This document shows positions 48,384 to 60,400 of a DNA stretch of 64,000 nt, piece by piece. Numbering within the stretch: position 1 is the stretch's first letter; every line of letters begins with the position of its first letter. Position numbers and translations under genes: made by a program. The stretch spans positions 11,309,282-11,373,281 of the forward strand of contig NC_065535.1 in assembly GCF_932294415.1 (NCBI RefSeq), read 5' to 3'. Source of the DNA: Quercus robur (taxonomy: Eukaryota > Streptophyta > Magnoliopsida > Fagales > Fagaceae). The notes under the pieces were generated by a model that saw only the letters and a program-made list of their open reading frames with translations, did not search any database and was not told the DNA's origin.

Positions 48384-51030
48384 AGTCCAAATCTTCTATC
48401 TCACTTTTTCTATCTCATTCTATGCTCCACAAATCAATTTATGCCACTTGTCCACTGATTCCTAATTTTATGCTATTTTATTTGACTTACTTAAAATAAT
48501 TTTTTTAATAAAAAATAAACTAACACAACATCACTGCTGACTTTTCATTATTCCTAGACCAAAGCCACTGCCTCTATCTACTCCATGTTTTCTTGCCATT
48601 AACGTCCCCGAGGAGCACAACCTGAACCCAACTTTAAAAAGGTTTTGATTCGTTAAATAGAACATCGTCGTGGTAGTCCTAGACCCCTTATTCTTCTTAA
48701 TTTTCATTTAAATAGTTGAAATTTACAACTATATTTTAATCTTTCTTAAGAAATATATTATCTGGAAACCTTTTTAATTTTGGAGGAGTTGAGTGGTGGG
48801 AGCGCAGAATAAAAAACCATGGTGGTGGTTCCTTGCTAGTGGTGTCACCGTATGACGATGGTGGTTGTTGAGGGCCATTTGTGGAAGCCCAGGCAGACAA
48901 AAAGAAAGCCCAATAATGAGGGCTACAAAGAATTGACAAAATAGATAGCAAAAACCCATTAGGCCTAAGCGGCAGGAATAATGGATCACAGGCCCAACAA
49001 ATAAATAAACGGGCCTTGAAGAGGCAAGCGGGCTCAAAGAAGCTAGAAAAGAAAGAAATAGCATCCCATGGGCAGTGTATGAGGTAGGAAAGTGAGAAAG
49101 AGCCACCGCAAACCCAAGGCAATGCAAACTAAGAGAGTAAGGGGTTTATGACAAGCCCATGAATCCCAAAGATAAGAATAAGGTTATTGGGCCGAGGAAG
49201 CCCAATGAAGTTAGTAAAAAGCTCATGGGAGTGTGGAATTAGCAAACGGGCCGAGGAAGCCCAAAGAAAGCAATCGGGTCGTGGATGCCCAAAGGGACAT
49301 AGGAGCCCATAAGTAAAAGCAAAACAATGCTCATGACAGGCCACTGAGAAAAGGGATAAACGGCTGGCCCAAAAGAGATCCAGCAGGATTAAGTTATTAT
49401 GGCAAATATAACAGTCCAACGTTGCAAGAAATAAAGAAAATCAAGAGTGAACTAAAGAAATGTAAGGCCCATCATCAAACAAAGCCCAGCTCTTGAATAG
49501 AGTGGGAAACCAAAGAAAAACCCACATAAAATGTCAGAAAACACGGATGGAGAGCCTCCAGATCACGGCAGACGCATGAGCAGCAGGTAGACTCTTGGAC
49601 ATATCTGAAAGGAAAGCACGCACAAGGCCCAGGCACCACCAGCCTGTACCCAGCCAATATAGGACGTGGTGGGGCCATAGGCCAGAGGTAAGAGATAAAG
49701 GGGGTATGGTTTGGTGGTGGGGAGAGGGGAAAGATCTATTTTACGGCTCCTGCCCAAACCCTTTTGGGAGGTACGTCCTGCTGGGATGGCAAACCACCCA
49801 AAAGAAGCAAGTTTAAGGGGGAGCCGTTGGGTGCATGCCTTGAGAGTAAAGAGAGAAAGCATTTATACCGTGGCAGGAAGGAAGTGTTACGGTAGACTGA
49901 GGAACGAAACAAACCTGCCTTTGTCTGGCAAAGGTGAATGTCGCACAGACTTGGTGGTCGGTAAGCACGCCCAGACCAAACAAAGGCGGTTAAGGGGCAA
50001 AGTGGTAAAACATTGGTCACGGCAGGCACTATAAAAAGGCCATTGCCGTGCCCTGAAAAAAAGGATCGAAAAACAGAGCATTTACGAAGTAGAAAGAAAA
50101 ACAGAGTAAAAAGAAGAGGAAAAAAAAAAAGATAAGAAAAAAAACAGAGAAGAAAAGAGAGAAAATTAAGAAAGAATGAGAGGTAATACAGTGGGCATGC
50201 ACCGGTAGATCGGTTTCCCTCTCTCCCCCTTCAAATCTTGCTCTCTTCCAAAACGTAAACAATGACTCTCTTTTTTGGGCAATAACCATTCAGGTCCGAC
50301 TCCCTCAAAACCATTAATCCCCATAGCAAGATCCTTTCCTGGGAGATTATTTGCATTGAGAAGAGGTGTTCTCCCCTCTTTGGCTTTGCTTCGGCAGACT
50401 AAACTTAAAACTTGATTTAGGCCCATTTGATTAGTTCGTATTATTTTCTTCACTTTCTCTGTGATTGACATTATCATGACTGTAATCATGTTTTATAAGT
50501 AGGGATTACATAGTCATTTATTTAAATAATCAGAATACTCTATTTTGGTTATTATTATTATATCTGCTTGCCGTAACTCGTCTGCAACAGTTCTGCTTGC
50601 CGTAAGTTTACTCCTGGCAGACAAGGCATAAGTTTGTGTACAAACTGGCCCAAGTTGAGTTACAATTGGACCGGCCCCAACTTCCTTACTTAGAAATATT
50701 CGGGCCTATCACCGCAGGAGACAGCCCAGCCCAACACACCATACACAAAAAAGGCCCCCACAATGGTCATGGGCGTCCAAATCAACTTCAGATCTACCTC
50801 AAATTGGTGGTTGTGACTGGAGTTGATGATGCTGACAAACTCATGTCAGTGGCATTGGGCTGAGATTGGTGGTGAAGGGTGGGGTTGCAAATGCGTTGGA
50901 TTTTTTTTCTTTTTTCTTTTTAAAATTTATTTTAGGTAAGTCAAATAAAATAACAAAAAATTAGGAATTAATGGACAAGTGGCATATTTTGATTTGTGGA
51001 GCATGGAATGGGATAGATGATTTTGATTCT
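48384..51030. mobile_element. Mutator-like element with about 150-bp inverted ends and a nested solo LTR
   Basis: The left arm (48384-48520) and right arm (about 50925-51030) are inverted copies: CTCCACAAATCAATTTATGC against GCATATTTTGATTTGTGGAG, and TTTATTTGACTTAC against GTAAGTCAAATAAA. A 9-bp target duplication AATAGTTAG flanks it (48375-48383, 51031-51039). Apart from the nested LTR the interior is short and has no transposase. Its right end lies about 150 bp from the tRNA-Glu and 420 bp from the LTV1 start codon. Confidence 0.8.
48879..50739. mobile_element. Probable long solo LTR inside the MULE
   Basis: Begins TGTGGAAGCCCAGGC and ends GCCCAGCCCAACACA, with near-identical flanks CCATT and CCATA. 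It is rich in GGCCCAA and GAGGAAGCCCAA repeats as plant Gypsy LTRs often are, with a TATA-like CACTATAAAAAGG near 50028. About 1.86 kb. No internal coding part, so a solo LTR fits best; the ends are moderately certain. Confidence 0.5.
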
Positions 51031-51178
51031 AATAGTTAGTTATCATATAAGTATTGTGTAAAATTTATTACAAGGTCAACTAGCTTAGAAATAAAGTAAA
51101 GTTTACGCCTGGAAGCGTATCTGAGTTCAGACCGACTACGTATATATATATCATGTTTTTATATTTAGCTTTCAACAC

Positions 51179-51251
51179 TCCGTTGTAGTCTAGTTGGTTA
51201 GGATACTCGGCTCTCACCCGAGAGACCCGGGTTCAAGTCCCGGCAACGGAA
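51179..51251 (+). tRNA. tRNA-Glu (anticodon CUC)
   Basis: 73 nt with complete cloverleaf. Acceptor stem TCCGTTG/CAACGGA plus discriminator A, D arm with AGTCTAGTTGGTTAGGAT, anticodon stem CTCGG/CCGAG around loop CTCTCAC, and T arm CCGGGTTCAAGTCCCGG. No intron. It matches the nuclear plant tRNA-Glu closely as I recall it. A and B boxes are intact, and a T9 terminator follows directly. Confidence 0.97.
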
Positions 51252-51253
51252 AC

Positions 51254-51262
51254 TTTTTTTTT
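51254..51262 (+). terminator. Pol III terminator of tRNA-Glu
   Basis: Run of nine T starting three bases after the mature tRNA end. Confidence 0.9.
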
Positions 51263-51357
51263 ATTTCTTTATCTTTTTAACAAAACGACAATTTTTATTT
51301 ATTTATTTTTAAGAAAACGACAGTCATTTTAATATACTCTTTAGACAGACCAGCAGC

Positions 51358-51365
51358 TAGGGTTT
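51358..51365 (+). promoter_or_regulatory. Telo-box in the LTV1 promoter or leader
   Basis: TAGGGTTT (reverse complement of AAACCCTA) 84 bp before the LTV1 start codon. Telo-boxes are common near the start of plant ribosomal-protein and ribosome-biogenesis genes, where they act with site II elements. I did not find a clear site II element nearby. Confidence 0.6.
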
Positions 51366-51448
51366 ATTCAATTCATTCTCAACTTTTCGCAGCTTCAATC
51401 AATCTCACCCAGCTGCTTTCAATTTACCAAATTTCACTTAAAAAAAAA

Positions 51449-54400
51449 ATGGGCAGGAAAAAGAAATTCATCGACAAAAAGAAATCCGCAACGTTCCAAT
51501 TAATCGCCCGCGACTCATCCGATCCCATATACGACGACTCACCTGGTAATGACCGAGTCTTCGTCCGCATCGACAATAACCCCGTCTCCATCTTTGCCGG
51601 CTCCGGCGAGTACGAAGACGAAGGCGAAGGCGATTCCGATTCGATATTCGCGGATGCGCCGGAGGACAACAATGATAACGAGGCCGATGATCGGGTTTTC
51701 GGGACTCCGGCGGCGGGGCCGTCGAGAAGACCGTTGCCGGAGAACGTGAGGAAGGAGATTTTGGAGCTAGGGTTTCCGGATGACGGTTACAATTATCTGA
51801 AGCACTTGCGGGAGATTAAGAACACTGGTGGTGGCTCCGCGTATTATCAGAATCCTAAGGCGAAGCTTGAGGAGCTTCCTCGTGACGTCAAGGTCGGATT
51901 AGGTTTTATTTTTCTTTCTACTCTGTTTGGATGCTGAGAAATTTTTTTTGGAATAAGCTTGATGTGAATGTGTGTTGTTGTTTTGTTTAGGCATATGATG
52001 CTTCGAGAGTACGAATTTCTGGAGGGGATGGTGATTCCAATGAGAAATCGATTTTTAGTGTTGCGTCTAAGACCGTTGGTGTGAGGCTTCAGAAAGCTGT
52101 TGATCCGGATGTTGCTGCATTACTTGATGATAGCGATTTGTCGCGGTTTGCTTCCGATGATGAGGACTTGGAAGAGGATTTTGTTGTTCAGGCAAACCTT
52201 GCTGAAGAAGAAAAAGAGGAAGAGTTGGATAATAGATTGAATATAGTCGAGGAAATTGAGGAAAAACCCAAAAATGAGGTTGATAAAGCCGGTGCTTCAG
52301 GCCAACAAGAAGTTGTGGATAGCCTTGTGTTTCAGAATGGAGTTGGAAATCAGCTGGTGAAAGAAGGAGATGAAATTGTTGGCGACAAGCCACGTGCCCC
52401 TCGTCTTTTGGATGAGCAATTTGATCTAGTGAGTTTCTTTTCCTGTTTTTCATTGTAATTTTTACTTTTTCTTGTTTTGTTCTTTATTTTTCTAGATGAT
52501 TGCATATTTGGGCCGCGTTAAAATGTTTAATTTCTCAATTGTTATATTAGACTTGAGGATGAATGATCAGTGTAAGCTAAGTCTAAAACTAAGTTTGCCA
52601 AAGAAGAGATAAATAGTAGTGCGCATAATACATATGACATACTTTTTTTGATAGGTAATAAGAATATTATTAAAACAAACTGAAAATCAGATGAAGCCAA
52701 TACAAGGTGTTCATGATAGTGAACACAAGGAAAAGCAATAAACAAAACAAACAGCAAACAACGAACAGGAAAAAACTTAAAGAGCAATACTAAGAGAAGA
52801 AATAAACTCTAAGATAGTGGAGCATTCTGAGAAGCCCCAACACCTAGACCAATCAAATAAAGTCTTCTGGCAAAGAGCTTGTAATTGAACCAAGGATTTC
52901 TCGGTGTCCTCAAAAGAGCACCGATTTCTTTCCGTCCAAACAATCCACATCAAACAGCTGGGAACCATATTCCAAATGTCTGAATTAAATTTTCCCAGCC
53001 AAAAACTCCAACAATACACCAAGCTTTCCACAGAGCTTGGCATGACCCAATGAATCCCAAAGATCTTAAGCATATAAACCCACAGAGAGTGAGCTACCGG
53101 ACAATGGAGGAGAAGATGATCCACAGTTTCCTCATTCCGATGGCACATACAACACCTATTCACCAAAATGCGCCCCCTAAGCATAAGATTATCCAAAGTA
53201 AGGATCTGCCTATGAACCGCTGTCCACACAAAAAAAGCCACCCTCTTAGGGATCTTAGCTTTCCAAACACCCTTTCACAGAAAATTGGAAGCTGCTGCAC
53301 CCCTAATGATATTGTAATAGGTTCGGGTATCAAACATGCCATTCCCTTTGAGACACCAATGAGAAGTGTCATTCCCACCACCCCTAGGGATTCGAGATTG
53401 AATGAACTCAAGGAAAGATAAGGCAGCCCCTAATTCCCTTTCATGAAAATTCTTATGAAATCTCAAATTCCAGATTCTGTCGATACCACCCTCTTGGTAG
53501 CATAAAACATCAGAAATGCAAGCTTCCTTGTGATTAGAACACACACACAACTGAGGATAAAGCCTATTAAGCGTGTTATCTCCAACCCACTTATCATGCC
53601 AAAAAAGTATACGAGAGCCATCCCCCATTACTAAGGACACATGGTTGGAAAAACTCTCCCAACCATGGGTAAGACTAGTGGGTATGGTGGTGGATTGAAA
53701 GTGAAAGTGAAAGTGGTATTTTCTTTCTTGGCATGATAGTTGATACTGTTCTATCTTTGTGGATCAGGTTACCAAATCAGCATGCCCCTCACTACCCTTC
53801 TTCCCCCCCCCCCCCCCCCCTTCCATCCCTACCACTCAGCCTACACCTATCCCTCCTCTACTTCCCCCTGTACCACAGCCTCTCAACCTGTCACCCCCTC
53901 AATTCCCAGGTTTCTTTCCATTACCATTCCCACCACCTTTTAGCTTTTTGCCATACCACCCTTTTTGTCCACCTTTAAATTCTGCACTGTCTACCCCACC
54001 TTCCTCTGTCCTGCCATTGCATCCACCTCCTCTGCCTACACCAACCAATACCAATAACATTTCACTCACACCTCTTCCAAACAATGTGCCTCTCCCTATC
54101 TCTGTTCCTAAACTTTCTCCTCAGGTTAGAGGGGGTAGTATAGGTTCCTTTTGTATTGATTCTAAATCTTTTTCATTCTCTTTTGATGGCGGGAGGGCTG
54201 ATTCTTATGCTATACATGAAAGTCGTTGGAATTTTAAAAGTTCCGTTAGGCTGAGTCGCAAGGGAATGAAATGGGTCCTCTCTTGCTTTGTTGATATACA
54301 TGATTGGGTACCAGGAAAGGATTTGTTGTACAAACATTTTAGAGAGAACAATAAGTTTTTCGAGTTCTGGTGAAGGTCGAATAAGGCTGGTATTTTTGTG

Positions 54401-57400
54401 GATATAGCTGTGTTTTTTGGTGGAGCTCGACGTGGTTGTGTTATGGTACCTGCGAGTTCTAACCGGGCTGGGTGGAACTTGTTTTCAAGAGCATTAGATA
54501 GTTTCCTAGCAGGTTCTAACACTGTTGGGGTGGAAGGGAGGATTTCCAGTGGAGCTGCTGCTGGTGGCCAAATGGATGGCGGTGGACTTGATGGGAAGAA
54601 ACTTTTCAATACTGGCAACCAGCGGAAGTTGAGGAATTTTGAAAATTCTAGAGCTTATTTGGGACATAACATGTTCAAGGGCGAAGCTGATGCTGTGTCA
54701 GTTTCTAAAAAAAAATTTGTTAGACCCACACGTGATTTCATGTTACTAAAACAAGATGGTCCAATATGTATATTGAATAAAAGGAAAAACTGAAGAAGAT
54801 GGTACAATAAGATAGCATAACACATATCACAAACCGCTCTAATCATTTGATCCATTGCTCGACCCAATGGCATTCCAATTGTGACGTCTTCTCTGATAAT
54901 GGACTTTACGTATCACATGGTACAATTAAGAAGCCCTTCCATGTAGCCCCAGGAAAAAAACAGTATCAAAATTAACTATTTAAGTTTCCCAACCCTAAAA
55001 GATAGTTTCTAGGCTCAATTCACTAAATGCCAGTTGGATCACTTTATTTCTGGATGCATTCCAATGTGCTATGTTGTTTTAATTCCTATTCTTTCCTCTG
55101 ATTTATAAAATTGTTTGTTTTCTAAATTTCTCTGTAAGCACATTTTTATAAATCTATGTTTGGAACTTCTTTTTGGCTTTTCTACATAATTCTTCTCATC
55201 AACAACTTGAAAGTTTAAATTTTCTTTAGCCTTAGATTGTAAAGCATTTAATAACATAGTGATTCCTGATTCTGATTGTCTGAGGTGGTGCGCATACATT
55301 ATGTGACTTTGCTGATAATATTGATGGGACTGCAACTAGTCATATTGTACGTTCAAAGGCTTTTGGGTGTGTGCTAATTCATTGCATAATTTCAAATACT
55401 AACGTCTTGTGCCTAATAGTTCTTCAATAGAAAACAAGAAAAGAAGCAATCGATTCCAAAAAAAAAAAAACTCTGTTTAAGGTTTAGCTTTAATCTATAA
55501 GGAAGAAGGTGCTAAAAAAATTGACAAGTATATTTGCAGGTCATCTTAGATAGATATATAACAGTTTGTCTGTGTGTGTGTTGAGAGGAGTTGAGGAAGG
55601 TGGATGAGCTGATGCTGAGTCATTTGAGGCAGTTCACATATAGTTTGGGAGCTGAGCCCAATTCGTTGGTGTTAGAAATCATGCACTCCCTTTAAGTGTG
55701 TTTACACCTTGATTATTATGTGAGTTAGATGACATCCATGCAGATAATTTGCTTCCTAGGGGATTTGAAGCTTTATCATATCACTAGCTCATTTATGTTA
55801 TTTCATACATGGGTTCCAACTGATGGAAATCAAGATCAATTGATTGAGAACTTGAACTAGAATTGCATTAAAATTAAGAATTAAAGCTGGAATTACAGAG
55901 AAACTGGAGAAACAAGTTTCTGTCCAGGTCTGAAATTGATTTATATTCACATCAAAAACTAATTTTACTCTTACATAGCTAGCCTATTTATAATCTTTAA
56001 CTATTAGGAAATAAAGTAGCTAATAGTTACATAAGTCAAAGCTGTAATTAATGAGGATACATAGCAGATATGAGAAGTCAAAATAATGGGCTGCTGGCAG
56101 TCCTAAGAGGTCAGAAAGGTTGGCTGGCTGGTTGTCAGTCCTAATGGTAGAGGAGGGGTACATGGCAGATATGAGAAGTCAAAATAAGGGGCTGCTGGCA
56201 GTCCTAAGAGGCCAGAAAGGTTGGCTGGCTGGTTGTCAGTCCTAAGGATAGAGGGTGGCTGCATCATACTCCCCTCCATAAAGGAAACTTGCCCTCAAGT
56301 TTCAGTTGGAAAATAAGGCTTCAAATGCTTCACATTGAAGGCATTAGAGATGTTTAAGTGAGGGGGTAGTTGGACTGTGTAGGCATTGTCATTGATTTTA
56401 GTCAATACTTTGCATGGACCTACTTTCCTTGCTCCCAACTTGGAATAGGAGCCATGAACAAAATCCATACTAATATATTCCCATGGTTTATTAGGCACTG
56501 GAAGGGGTAAATACAGACCTGCATTAGTGGTTGTACCCTTTCCTTTTTGACAAACTTGGCACCTTTGAACATGCCGCTCAACATCTTTAGTCATTCCCGG
56601 CCAAAAGTAGTCTTGTTTAAGGAATTCTAGGGTCTTTGATTTGCCAAAATGCCCCAAATTATGTTGTTCAACAATCATCAACTCCCTTAGAGAACATTTA
56701 GGCACACATAATTTCAGTCCTTTGAAAAGAAATCCATCCTTCAACCAAAAGTCAGACTTGGTAGGTTGCTGTCTCTGCTGCAATTGTTGGTATAAATCAC
56801 CAAAATGTGGGTCATCTTGGTAATTCTCCTTGAAAACTTCAAAACCAGCAACCTTAGCTTGCATTTCCACCAAGAAATTAGTCCTCCTACTCAACCCATC
56901 AGCCATTTTGTTGAGAATTCCTGACTGATGTTTCAATAAGAAAGTGAATTGCTGCAAAAAGCTTACCCACTTAGCATGTCTCTTGTTCACATTAGATTGG
57001 CTATTGAGATATTTAAAGCCTCATGATCGGTGTGTAGAATAAACTCCTTGTAGGCCAAATAGTAACTCCAATGCTTGATGGCTTGAACAATAGCATAGAA
57101 TTTCTTGTCATAGGTAGAATACCTAAGTTTTGCTTCATTCAACTTCTCACTAAAGAATGCTATGGGCTGCCCTTCTTGGCTAAGGACACCCCCAATTCCC
57201 ACTCATGATGCATCACAATTAAGCTCAAATATCTAGTCAAAATTGGGCAAGGCAAGGATAGGAGCTTCGGTTAACTTCCTCTTCAAAAGTTGGAAGCTTT
57301 CTTGGGCTTCATCAGTCCAAACAAAGGACTTTTGTTTGAGACAATTGGTGAGAGGTGCTGCAATGGTGCTAAAATTGCTAATAAACCTTCTATAAAAGGT

Positions 57401-60400
57401 AGCAAGACCATGGAAACTCCTCACCTCATGCACACTAGAAGGTGTAGGCCAATCAACAATTGCCTTAACCTTGTTTTCATCCATGAACACTCCTTTGGAA
57501 GACACAACATACCCCAAGAACACCACTTGATCCATCCCAAAGCTACACTTTTTCATGTTACCATAAAACTTTTCTCTCCTCAAAATGTCAAGCACAAGCT
57601 GTAAATGCACCAAGTAATCCTCCAACAGCGGCTATACACCAAAATATCATCAAAATATACCACAACACAAACCCCCAATAGTGGTTGCAACATTTGTGTC
57701 ATCACCCTCATGAAAGTGCTAGGTGCATTTGTCAAACCAAATGGCATAACATGCCATTCAAATAATCCATGATGTGTGCCATTCTTAGGAGTCAAGAGAG
57801 TGGGTACCGCACAAGGGCTAATACTAGCCCGAATGTAGCCTCTATCAAGAAGCTCTTGAACCTGTTTTTGCAATTCTTCCTTCTCCTTTGGAGCCATACG
57901 ATATGCTGCCTTGTTTGGAAGGGGTGCACCCAGTACCAAATCAATGGCATGTTGAATGTTTCGCATAGGAGGCAAGTTAGGAGGTAACTCATGGGGAAAA
58001 ACATCACCATATTGCTGTAATAACTCAGTGACAGCACTAGGAACATCAGTTCCAGCCACTGTGTTGACTGGAATTAATGCGAAAATGTAGCCACTATCTT
58101 GACTTTCTTGAATGAAGCTTTTAGAAGCGAGTAAAGAGGTTGTAGAGGATTTAGAAGTCACATTTTCCTTCATTGGCAGCAAAGTAAATTGCTGATTGTC
58201 TTTGCTTAAGGTATAGGTGTTCTTCTTCCCATCATGCATCATTTGGCGATCATATTGCCAAGGTCTTCCAAGAAGGATATGGCATGCATCCATTGGTACT
58301 ACATCACACCAAACTTCGTCAAAATATTTCTTCAGGATAGAAAATGGCACCAAGCAACGCTTCGTTACTTTCACCTCATTACCCTTCTTGAACCAAGAAA
58401 GTTTGTAGGGATGTGGGTGATCTTGAGTGGCAAGCCTCAACTTATCAACCACCTCCTGAGAGACCACATTTTCACAACTTCCCCCATCGATGATCATATT
58501 ACATACTCTTCCTCCAATGCTGCAAGTTGTATAAAAAATATTGGTTCTCAACCAATCTTCTTCGGAATTGAATTTAGGAGCAAGAAGAGTCTTTCTCATC
58601 ACAAGTGTCAAGCCCTCTTCTTCTTCAAAATCACCACCAACCTCATTTGAAGGTTGATCAAAGATGGGTTCTCCATCTTCATGTTCAAGCTCTTTTACTT
58701 CATCCAACATAAGAGCCTTCTTCCTACAATCCGAAGATCGATGCCCCGGCTCTCCACACTTGAAACATTTGAAAGTACCCACCTGTTGCTGTCTACCCCC
58801 GCCAACAGTGGCTGTTTGGGACTGTTTTGGGGCTGTAATAGCAGATTTAGAACCTGCTGGTTTCTGTTCAACCCCAGAAGTTTCTCCTCTCCCATTTGTA
58901 CCTGAATTCCCAACCTTATATCGGCTAGAAATCCCCTGCCCAGACCTGGAACCCCACTGTCCAGACCTTAAAGCTGGCCTAGTTTGTTGCTTCTCTACCA
59001 GTAAAGCCTGGTTGTAGGCTTCCAACACGTTCCACAATGATTGAAAACTAAGGACATCTTGGATGGATGGCTTCAATCCACTCAAGTACCTTGCAACCAT
59101 TTGTTCTTCACTTTCATTCAAATCTACCCTTACTACAAGTTGGTGAAACGCCTCCGTATACTCCTCTACACTTCCCTCTTGCTTAAGGTTGTGTAGGTCT
59201 TTGTAGAGTGATTGGGTGTAGTTGAAAGGAAGAAATTGCTCACGGAGCTTTTTCTTCATCTTCTCCCAACTCTTGATCTTGACTTTACCACTTCTTTGGC
59301 GAGAAATTTGCAATTGTTCCCACCAAGCGGAAGCTCTCCCTTTAAGGCGATTAGTGACTAGCTTCACTTTCTTTTCATCTATAACTTCATAATAATCAAG
59401 CACCCTTTCAACGGTGTTAAGCCAATCTACAAAGTCTTCCGGTTTGAGACTCCCTTGAAATTCTGGAATTTCAACCTTGAAGTTGTAGTCAAGCCTTGGC
59501 TCATTTCTTTCCACACAAGGCCTACCCCTTGGAGGAGCTCCAAAAGGGTTCTCAAAATGAGAATGAGAGTCATCGGACTCATCGGTAGTCTCATGAGGAG
59601 GCTGCATATGCTGCACCACCTCCGTAAGTGCCACAACTTGTCTCCTTAATTCAGCAATCATGTCTTCTCTCTCTATGTTTTGATTCCGTCCAACATTCCT
59701 CCCCACTGGAGGGTTGGCTTCAACTCCTTCCCCAACATTCATTTGATTCCCCCTTATTCCGCCTCTCCTTCCTCTCCTTCCTTGAGCCATTAGAAGCTTC
59801 ACAATCTTTGAAAAAAATTGTAAATAGAAGTAACAACACAAGTGATCAAATCTGTGATATTTGCAACAGCCACAGATTTGATTGTCACAAGGAACCTAGA
59901 TCTAAATTCTAGGATCTTGAATGAAGGGAGAAAAAAAGAAACACAAGGAAATCTAGGGCTCAAATGATCAAAGTGGTAGGGAAAAAAGAGGACCAGATCT
60001 GTGCTCTGATACCAAATGATGGAAATCAAGATCAATTGATTGAGAACTTGAACTAGAATTGCATTAAAATTAAGAATTAAAGCTGGAATTACAGAGAAAC
60101 TGGAGAAACAAGTTTCTGTCCAGGTCTGAAACTGAATTATATTCACATCAAAAACTGTTTAATGTGGACTATTTGGTCTGAACGGAATCGGCAGGCCTTT
60201 GAGGATGAGGAGAAAACTTTGGTTCAGTTATTAGAGTTTTACCAGAGGACCCTCTTTGATTGGTCTCGTTGTTGGGGTTTCTCGGATTGTTCTACCCTTA
60301 CGGATTTTATTTCTTCTATTAGAATAGATTAGGGGCTGTTTTTGTCTTGCTGTTTCTTTTTTCCATTGTTCACTACCGTGAACTCTTTGTGTTTCTCTTG

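Noticed and set aside
48736-50489. Overlapping 60-130-codon ORFs on both strands
   Set aside because: They lie in a probable solo LTR, have no domain features and overlap each other on both strands.
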